From assembly GCA_017552435.1 (NCBI GenBank), contig JAFZPZ010000075.1, forward strand, positions 22,616-86,615: a DNA stretch of 64,000 nt, written 5' to 3'. The stretch comes from Bacteroidaceae bacterium (lineage in GTDB: Bacteria > Bacteroidota > Bacteroidia > Bacteroidales > Bacteroidaceae). Of the stretch, positions 58,841 to 64,000 are shown in pieces. The position numbers and the translations under genes were made by a program. Every line of letters begins with the position of its first letter. Position 1 is the first letter of the stretch. A model generated the notes under the pieces. The model was not told the DNA's origin and ran no database searches. It saw only the letters and a list, made by a program, of their open reading frames with translations.

Positions 58841-59838
58841 GTGAACTAATAGAGCGCAGCTCCCATGCCGTCATCTGCGCCCATGTCAATCCCGACGGCG
58901 ATGCCATCGGCTCCGCACTTGCCCTGAAGCATTACATTGAAAGGAAAGGCGGGCAGGCAACAGTCATCGTGCCCAACATCTTTCCTGATTTCCTGAAGTG
59001 GCTTCCGGGTGCCGAAACAATCCTGATTCAGACGAACCAGAATCACAAGGAACAGATAAAAGCCGCCATCGACGGGGCCGACCTCGTCATTGTCTGCGAC
59101 CTGAACCAACCCAACCGGCTTGCAGGACTCGAGGAGGCCATCATGCAGAGCACAGCGCCGCGTATCCTCATCGACCATCATCTCGACCCAGCAGACTTCT
59201 GCATGGTCACCGTCTCAGAGCCCGGGATGTGCGCGACTGGCGAAGTCATCTGCTGGCTGCTCTCGAAGGAAGGCGAACTCGATGACATCTCGCTTGATGA
59301 AGCCACTTGCCTCTATGCCGCCATGATGTGCGACACTGGGGCTTTCTCTTTCAACTCCAACCGCCCCGTCGTCTTCGAGTATATCAGCCGTCTGCTGGCT
59401 CGCGGTATCGACAAAGACCAGATCTATCGCAATGTCTTCTATACAGCTTCCGAGGCGCGTCTGCGCCTGCAGGGCTACCTGCTCTACGTCAACATGAAGG
59501 TGCTGCACGACCGCCACACCGCCATCATGACGCTCACCAACGAGGAACGGCGCCTCTTCAAGGTCAAGAACGGCGACACCGAGGGCCTTGTGAATATTCC
59601 TCTGACGATGCTTGGCCTGCGTCTCAGCGTCTTCATCAACGAGGATACCGAGCACCCGGGCACGATGAAGCTCAGCCTGCGCAGTGTCGATGACTTCCCC
59701 TGCGACCAGATGGCGTCGCGCTTCTTCGGCGGTGGCGGGCACAAGAACGCCAGCGGCGGTAAACTGCAATGCCCCATGGACGAGGCCGTGGAGCGTGTCA
59801 AGTCCGCCATCGAATTCTATGCCGACCTACTCAAGTAA
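58813..59838 (+). CDS. nrnA: DHH-family phosphoesterase, NrnA-like (nanoRNase/pAp phosphatase)
   Basis: 341 residues, cytosolic. Mn2+-binding DHH motifs: CAHVNPDGDAIGSALAL (residues about 22-38), VIVCDLNQPNR, RILIDHHLD with the DHH triad (near 120), MCDTGAF (near 172), and the C-terminal DHHA1 substrate motif FFGGGGHKNASGGKL. NrnA degrades 2-5-nt RNAs and hydrolyses pAp to AMP; the latter overlaps CysQ function seen in this window. The start codon and N-terminal residues NCQLSIINS derive from heptamer repeats; the core would begin at about ELIERSSHAV. Confidence 0.93.
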   Translation: MNCQLSIINSELIERSSHAVICAHVNPDGDAIGSALALKHYIERKGGQATVIVPNIFPDFLKWLPGAETILIQTNQNHKEQIKAAIDGADLVIVCDLNQPNRLAGLEEAIMQSTAPRILIDHHLDPADFCMVTVSEPGMCATGEVICWLLSKEGELDDISLDEATCLYAAMMCDTGAFSFNSNRPVVFEYISRLLARGIDKDQIYRNVFYTASEARLRLQGYLLYVNMKVLHDRHTAIMTLTNEERRLFKVKNGDTEGLVNIPLTMLGLRLSVFINEDTEHPGTMKLSLRSVDDFPCDQMASRFFGGGGHKNASGGKLQCPMDEAVERVKSAIEFYADLLK

Positions 59839-59891
59839 CCTCGGCCAGGCCTGATAGTAAACATATGGATAACATTTAAACATCAAATACA

Positions 59892-62231
59892 ATGAAAGAG
59901 TTCCACGACTTAGGGGCGTGCCTTGGTGCTAGAGCATCCAAGAACGCTAAACATCTAATTGCAAAATGCATTAGTTTATCATTAGGTATTCATCGTCCTA
60001 CCGTCCTGATGCTGACGATAGTGGCGCTGACAGTGACGCAATTCGTTTGGGCTGAGGATGTGACCCCGGAAGAGGCACTAAGGCAAGCCCAGGACTTCAT
60101 GCAGCAACGCCAGGCATCCGGTAGCAGGCAGCGCAAGGCACAGGGCACGCTGCAATTGACACCAACACAGCAAGTGAGCGGCCTCTATATCTTCAACGTG
60201 GCCGACGACGGAGGTTTTGTCATCGTCTCCAACGACGACCGCACCGTCCCTGTCCTGGGCTTCAGCGACAGCGGCTGCATCGATCCCGACAATATGCCCG
60301 AGAATATGAAGGCCTGGCTGCAAGGTTATGCCGACGAGATAGCATGGCTGGCCACCCGAAACGACCAGACGACTAATTCCCGAAACGACCAAACTCGCGT
60401 GGGTAATCACGATACGAGAGAAATCAAGCCTCTGCTCTCTACGATGTGGGACCAGACCGCGCCGTACAATAACCTTTGCCCCTTGGATGGTAGCTTGAAG
60501 AGTGTGACGGGCTGTCTCGCCACGGCTATGGCGCAGGTGATGAAATATCATGAATGGCCCGCTGGCCCGACAACAGAAATTCCCGGATACGAGTGTACAT
60601 CGCTGGGCAAAACGCTGGAAGATCTTCCTGCCACCACCTTCGACTGGGCAAACATGCTGAACGACTATAGTGGAAGATTTAATTCTACTCAGGCCAATGC
60701 CGTTGCCCAATTGATGCAGTATTGCGGCTGGTCTATTCAGATGTCGTACACCGCGTATGGCTCTACGGCATTTACCCCTGATGCGGTTGATGCCCTCCTA
60801 AACTATTTCGACTATAAAAGTACCATCCAATATGTAAGTCGAACCTACTATTCCTTCGCCAACTGGACGGACCTGATCTACCACGAACTGAGTGAGAAGC
60901 GTCCCGTCGTCTATTGTGGAGTGACAAAGGCTAGAAGTGTAGGTCACAGCTTCATTTGTGACGGCTACAAATGCGAGCTAGGCAACGACATGTTCCACAT
61001 GAATTGGGGATGGAGTGGCGATAGCGACGGCTACTTCGTGCTGACGGCGCTCGATCCCCAAGAGCAGGGCACCGGTGGCAGCGGATTAAACGAAGGTTTT
61101 AACACCGCACATCAAGCTATCATTGGCATACAGAAACCGAGCGACACGGGTACCGTTCTCGATGTAAAAGTCAACACTCTCGATTTCACGTTGAACAGCG
61201 CAACGCTATCCAGCGACAACATCATTCTGGGCGAGAGCGTGAATGTCACTCTCAGTATTACCAACGACAGTGAAGATGATTTCGACGGTGAACTCGCTAT
61301 TGTTGCCACTTTGAAAGGCAATATGTATTTGGCCGCCAGTGATATGTTCTTGATACCCTCCCAGGCTACCCAGGATTGTGTCTTAACCCTCACGCCCTCA
61401 TCCATCGGCATCTACACGATAGGGGTTGCATATCCACTGGGCAATGGTTGGTATGAAGGCAGTCCGGATTGTGTCGGAACGCTCGCCGTAGTCGATGCAA
61501 ACATCACGCTGCTCGATGACGATAGCTCGGCAGAGAAGAAGAATACCAGCCTGATAGATACCTGGAACCTTCGCTCAGCCAATGTCACGCTCTCTGGCCG
61601 AACGTTCTTGAAGAACGGCTCCTGGAACACGCTTTGTCTGCCCTTCAACGTGACGATTGAGGACAGCCCGTTGGCAGGTGCTACGGTGAAGAAACTCACC
61701 GCCTCGACCAGCGGACTGAGCGGTACTACGCTGACCCTGAACTTCGAGGACGAACCCACCATCATCAAGGCTGGCACACCTTATCTTATTAAGTGGACCA
61801 GCGGTGAAGATCTCATCGACCCGACCTTCTACTGCGTCACCATCAACAATATGGTGCACAACGTGAAGAGTTCAGACCGCACAGTGACATTCAAGGGCAC
61901 TTACAAGCCCATCTCGTTCGCAGAGGAGGACCGCAGCATCCTCTTCCTCGATACCGACAACACATTGTACTATCCGCAGCCCGGCGACAACATCAATGCC
62001 CTCCGCAGCTATTTCAGCATCGACACCAGTTCCCCTGTCGAGGAGTACAAGCTGAATTTCGGAGATGGCGAGGAATATGCCGACGGCATCATTGCAATTG
62101 ACAATGAAGATTCTTCACGCTTCACTCCTCACGCTTCACTTTCTGGCATCTATAACCTCGCTGGACAACGTCTCCAGAAGATGCAGAAAGGAATAAACAT
62201 CGTGGACGGAAACAAGATTGTGATTAAATAA
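59892..62231 (+). CDS. C10-family cysteine peptidase (streptopain/SpeB-like) with T9SS tail
   Basis: Up to 779 residues. The signal peptide is TVLMLTIVALTVTQFVWA; the 39 residues before it come partly from bulged-T element copy C, so the true start may be ATG 60009. Pro-domain about 55-165 (QDFMQQRQASGSRQ, GFVIVSNDDRTVPVLGFSDSG, the Spi-type inhibitor). Catalytic domain: VTGCLATAMAQVMKYHEWP (Cys) and GHSFICDGY (His), plus NWGWSGDSDGYF. Beta-sandwich domains follow (residues 420-725), ending in the T9SS sorting signature GIYNLAGQRLQKMQKGINIV then IVIK. Probably a secreted or surface protease exported by SprA; the domain order resembles periodontain-like C10 enzymes. Confidence 0.93.
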   Translation: MKEFHDLGACLGARASKNAKHLIAKCISLSLGIHRPTVLMLTIVALTVTQFVWAEDVTPEEALRQAQDFMQQRQASGSRQRKAQGTLQLTPTQQVSGLYIFNVADDGGFVIVSNDDRTVPVLGFSDSGCIDPDNMPENMKAWLQGYADEIAWLATRNDQTTNSRNDQTRVGNHDTREIKPLLSTMWDQTAPYNNLCPLDGSLKSVTGCLATAMAQVMKYHEWPAGPTTEIPGYECTSLGKTLEDLPATTFDWANMLNDYSGRFNSTQANAVAQLMQYCGWSIQMSYTAYGSTAFTPDAVDALLNYFDYKSTIQYVSRTYYSFANWTDLIYHELSEKRPVVYCGVTKARSVGHSFICDGYKCELGNDMFHMNWGWSGDSDGYFVLTALDPQEQGTGGSGLNEGFNTAHQAIIGIQKPSDTGTVLDVKVNTLDFTLNSATLSSDNIILGESVNVTLSITNDSEDDFDGELAIVATLKGNMYLAASDMFLIPSQATQDCVLTLTPSSIGIYTIGVAYPLGNGWYEGSPDCVGTLAVVDANITLLDDDSSAEKKNTSLIDTWNLRSANVTLSGRTFLKNGSWNTLCLPFNVTIEDSPLAGATVKKLTASTSGLSGTTLTLNFEDEPTIIKAGTPYLIKWTSGEDLIDPTFYCVTINNMVHNVKSSDRTVTFKGTYKPISFAEEDRSILFLDTDNTLYYPQPGDNINALRSYFSIDTSSPVEEYKLNFGDGEEYADGIIAIDNEDSSRFTPHASLSGIYNLAGQRLQKMQKGINIVDGNKIVIK
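59913..59944. repeat. Bulged-T hairpin element, copy C
   Basis: Second stem CTTGG-TGC / GCA-T-CCAAG with loop TAGA (59922-59942), identical in stem to copy A. The first stem is degenerate (GGGGCGTGC). It lies inside the 5' end of the C10 peptidase frame. Confidence 0.7.
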
Positions 62232-62252
62232 AAGAAGATAGATGGAGATAAA

Positions 62253-62303
62253 GGCTGGGCTCACGTCATGATGATGCGGGCCCAGCCGATTCATTTTTTT
62301 TTC
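62253..62303 (+). terminator. Terminator of the C10 peptidase gene
   Basis: GGCTGGGC (62253-62260) pairs with GCCCAGCC (62280-62287), followed by GATTCA and a nine-T run. Confidence 0.85.
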
Positions 62304-62396
62304 TTACGGATGTCACCTTTTGGCTTTCTGAACTGTTATATAAGCAGAAACCGGTTCAAAGAAACAAAAGTATAAACCATAAAATTAAACAAGATT

Positions 62397-62870
62397 ATGA
62401 ATTATGTTGTTTTAATGGAGACAATCGTTAAGATCATTTTTATCATTTGTGCTGTTGCGGTTCCCATCTTAATCGTATGGCTGAATAATCGCAAAAAAAT
62501 CAACGAGACGAATCAGCGTACTCAGATTGTGCTAGCTGCTATCGAGAAGAACCAGGAGACAGACGTGGAGGATTTGCTCAAAAAAATGGCTCCCACGCAG
62601 AAGACGAAACTGCTGAAGGAGAAACTGCTTGAGAAACTGCTGTGGGGGAGCACAATCACTGTTCTGGGTGTTTGTTTCTTCATCTATGCATTATGGATTG
62701 ATTCCGTAGGTGGAAGTAATCCAGATCTTCTTCACCTCATTTACTTTGTGGGAATAATTCTGTTTGGCATAGGCGTTGTCTTCCTTCTTAATTATTTCAT
62801 CAGCAAGAAGATGCTCGCTAAGGAGCTTGAGGCTGAGGAGAAGAAACTGACAGCAGAAGCAAATCTGTGA
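62397..62870 (+). CDS. Small membrane protein, DUF6249-like
   Basis: 157 residues with three predicted helices: IIFIICAVAVPILIVWL, ITVLGVCFFIYALWI and LIYFVGIILFGIGVVFLLNYF. The cytoplasmic part between helices 1 and 2 is charged (NNRKKINETNQRTQIVLAAIEKNQETDVEDLLKK), as in DUF6249 proteins that occur next to ECF sigma factors. ATG 62397 or 62415 (METIVKII) could start it. It overlaps the sigma gene (stop TGA within GTGA), so they are coupled. Confidence 0.75.
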   Translation: MNYVVLMETIVKIIFIICAVAVPILIVWLNNRKKINETNQRTQIVLAAIEKNQETDVEDLLKKMAPTQKTKLLKEKLLEKLLWGSTITVLGVCFFIYALWIDSVGGSNPDLLHLIYFVGIILFGIGVVFLLNYFISKKMLAKELEAEEKKLTAEANL

Positions 62871-63352
62871 CACGGGAGATATTCATAACCTACGTGGAGT
62901 GTGAGCAGGAGGCACTTCGGGGCTTCTTGCTCGCCCTCTGCTGTGGCAACAAGGACGAAGCCGACGACCTGGCGCAGGACGCGCTGGTCAAGGCCTACCT
63001 CTCCTCGTCGGGCTATCAGGAAAAGGGCCGCTTCCGCTCGTGGCTCTTCAAGATTGCCCACAACACGTTCCTCAACCACAAGGCAAGCCAGAAGACGACG
63101 ATAAGCATCGACGATGCTCGCGTCCAGTCACTCCCCCTCGGGGGAGACGAAGGGGGGCTTCATCAGGACCTCTACCTCGCACTGCGCACCCTGCCGCCCA
63201 AAGAACGCTCCGCCATCACGCTCTTCTATTTGAGTGGGTACAGCGTCAAAGAGATTGCCCAGATTACCGACATCTCAGAGGCTGCCGTCAAGCAGCAGCT
63301 CTCGCGGGGGCGCGACAAGCTACGAAAGCAATTGACAATTGATAATGGATAA
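62867..63352 (+). CDS. ECF RNA polymerase sigma factor
   Basis: 161 residues, GTG start at 62867 overlapping the preceding stop (GTGA). Region 2: EALRGFLLALCCGNKDEADDLAQDALVKAYLS, FRSWLFKIAHNTFLNHKA; region 4: LPPKERSAITLFYLSGYSVKEIAQITDISEAAVKQQLSRGRDKL. The linker between them contains a palindrome-derived insert (SLPLGGDEGGLHQ), a place where extra residues do no harm. The stop codon lies in a heptamer repeat (63329-63356). Flanked by two membrane proteins, one of which probably regulates it. Confidence 0.92.
   Translation: MTREIFITYVECEQEALRGFLLALCCGNKDEADDLAQDALVKAYLSSSGYQEKGRFRSWLFKIAHNTFLNHKASQKTTISIDDARVQSLPLGGDEGGLHQDLYLALRTLPPKERSAITLFYLSGYSVKEIAQITDISEAAVKQQLSRGRDKLRKQLTIDNG
63129..63158. 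repeat. GC-rich palindrome inside the sigma factor gene
   Basis: CACTCCCCCTCGGGGGAG then ACGAAGGGGGG, in frame between sigma regions 2 and 4. Confidence 0.75.
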
Positions 63353-63356
63353 TTGA
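63329..63356. repeat. Heptamer tandem repeat (CAATTGA)n over a stop codon
   Basis: CAATTGA, CAATTGA, TAATGGA, TAATTGA: four units; the sigma factor stop (63350-63352) is in the last one. Confidence 0.85.
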
Positions 63357-63363
63357 AATTGGT

Positions 63364-63807
63364 ATGACAAAAGATAAAGCCCTTGAGGAATTGTTCCTCG
63401 CTCAGACTCCGCATTTCACGGACGGTGACGCCTTCATGGCCTCGCTCACCAAACGGCTGGATGCCGTGGAGTACCTCAAACAGTATCAGGAACGGACCAT
63501 TCGTCGCTACAAGATGGCGATGGTGGTAGCCTTTGTCGTTGGCATCATCAGCGGTGCCGTCTCCATTGCGTTTATCCTGTCCACGCCTGCCGACGTACCT
63601 CTCTTCACTTTCTTGGACTCTTTAGAGCCAAGTCGCGTCCTTAAGCCGCGGAACCATGTGCAGACAGGCATCCTTGTGTGGTTTGCTCAGAACTCCCGTC
63701 TCTTTGTCGCCTCCGCTCTCTCCCTTCTGATGACTGTGGGTATTTGCAGCATTATCAGCAACATTCAGGACATCCTGCGCATGAGGGTGCGTCTGGAATC
63801 TTTGTAA
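63364..63807 (+). CDS. Membrane protein, possible anti-sigma factor
   Basis: 147 residues. Cytoplasmic N-terminus (DKALEELFLAQTPHFTDGDAFMASLTKRLDAVEYLKQYQERTIRRYK), then one membrane helix (MAMVVAFVVGIISGAVSIAFIL), a periplasmic loop and a second helix (LFVASALSLLMTVGICSII). The N-terminus with its FxDGDAFMAxLxxRL pattern resembles small anti-sigma-like regulators of Bacteroidetes. Directly after the sigma gene (11 bp), so regulation of that factor is inferred. No known domain. Confidence 0.7.
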   Translation: MTKDKALEELFLAQTPHFTDGDAFMASLTKRLDAVEYLKQYQERTIRRYKMAMVVAFVVGIISGAVSIAFILSTPADVPLFTFLDSLEPSRVLKPRNHVQTGILVWFAQNSRLFVASALSLLMTVGICSIISNIQDILRMRVRLESL

Positions 63808-63864
63808 CTAAATCATGCAGATTTTCGTAGGAACAAGTAATAGAAAAGGGGAACCATAACGAGA

Positions 63865-64000
63865 GGGCACTGAAAAAGTCCCGTTAGGCTCTTTTTAACA
63901 AATTAGTTCTGCACATAGTCACTTAAAAGTTTGGCTATGTGCAGATTTTTTTGTACCTTTACAGCATAAAGGAATCTATTTATGCTGTCACAACAACAAA
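63865..64000 (+). mobile_element. Left end of an IS1182-family insertion sequence (partial)
   Basis: From about 63865 the sequence GGGCACTGAAAAAGTC has the look of an IS terminal repeat. It contains a hairpin CTGCACATAG/CTATGTGCAG (63910-63948), a promoter-like TACCTTTA and the start of a transposase reading MLSQQQ at 63982, which matches the N-terminus of IS1182 transposases. The right part is outside the window, so copy integrity is unknown. Confidence 0.6.
63982..64000 (+). CDS. IS1182-type transposase, first codons only
   Basis: ATG CTG TCA CAA CAA CAA, cut by the window end. Only six residues are visible, so this rests on the MLSQQQ start and on the IS-like end upstream. Confidence 0.5.

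Noticed and set aside
1-64000. CRISPR array or prophage
   Set aside because: No array of 25-40-nt direct repeats with unique spacers and no phage structural or cas genes. The short 7-nt and palindromic repeats do not have spacer architecture.

Overview
The window is chromosomal DNA of a Bacteroidales bacterium, most likely a Prevotellaceae member. The evidence is the Bacteroidetes promoter signal (TAnnTTTG at -7) in front of many genes, the type IX secretion (T9SS) component SprA next to ruvA, T9SS C-terminal sorting domains, the order ileS - dksA-like - lspA - DUF4296, and Bacteroidetes-restricted families (DUF4296, DUF6048, DUF6452, DUF4199, DUF6249-like). Genes are dense and mostly housekeeping. 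I see no prophage, CRISPR array or rRNA. One insertion sequence begins at the right edge.

Layout. 1-2400: 3' part of an NhaC antiporter, rsmG, an MBL-fold hydrolase. 2400-6120: an N-acylglucosamine 2-epimerase and a kelch/mutarotase-sodium symporter fusion, probably for sialic acid or a related amino sugar. 6120-8500: accessory stretch with hairpins, a broken AlbA/RecG-like gene and poorly known small genes. 8300-13909: small ORF, DUF4296 lipoprotein, lspA, DksA-like protein and ileS, whose frame is broken by a heptanucleotide repeat. 14051-18383: FadL-type porin, DEAD-box helicase, NhaD antiporter. 18531-28576: a small secreted protein, sprA, ruvA, cysQ. 28743-35067: a four-gene minus-strand operon of surface proteins (cohesin-like, BspA-type LRR, dockerin-bearing, and a 64-residue peptide). 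35183-36660: long palindrome, a DUF4160/DUF2442 pair and a repeat-rich intergenic region. 36666-45832: Lys/Ala-rich coiled coil, CBM9-like protein, CDP-alcohol transferase, cytidylyltransferase, EFR1 ferredoxin, HAD phosphatase, GH13 amylase, fabD, sigma factor, mazG. 45909-49887: a sigma/anti-sigma operon, an orphan T9SS sorting domain, phosphoesterase, MATE exporter, tRNA-Thr and SRP RNA. 50033-62231: glycosyltransferase, lipoprotein and outer-membrane pair, ApbE, Crp-like regulator, an M3 peptidase fused to dCMP deaminase, S41 protease, NrnA, and a C10 cysteine protease with a T9SS tail. 62397-end: a second sigma-factor operon, then the left end of an IS1182-like element.

The most unusual feature is not one gene but small repeats laid over all of them. 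(1) GC-rich palindromes, often as inverted pairs (REPIN-like), sit between genes and also in frame inside at least nine genes. (2) More than a dozen tandem repeats have a strict 7-nt period; they lie at gene boundaries, contain start or stop codons, or lie within genes (ileS, ruvA, sprA). (3) A hairpin element with a conserved bulged T occurs three times and shows two compensatory base-pair changes. Together with the ileS frame break, the peptidase-deaminase fusion and the cohesin/dockerin surface operon, these are the points most worth following up.
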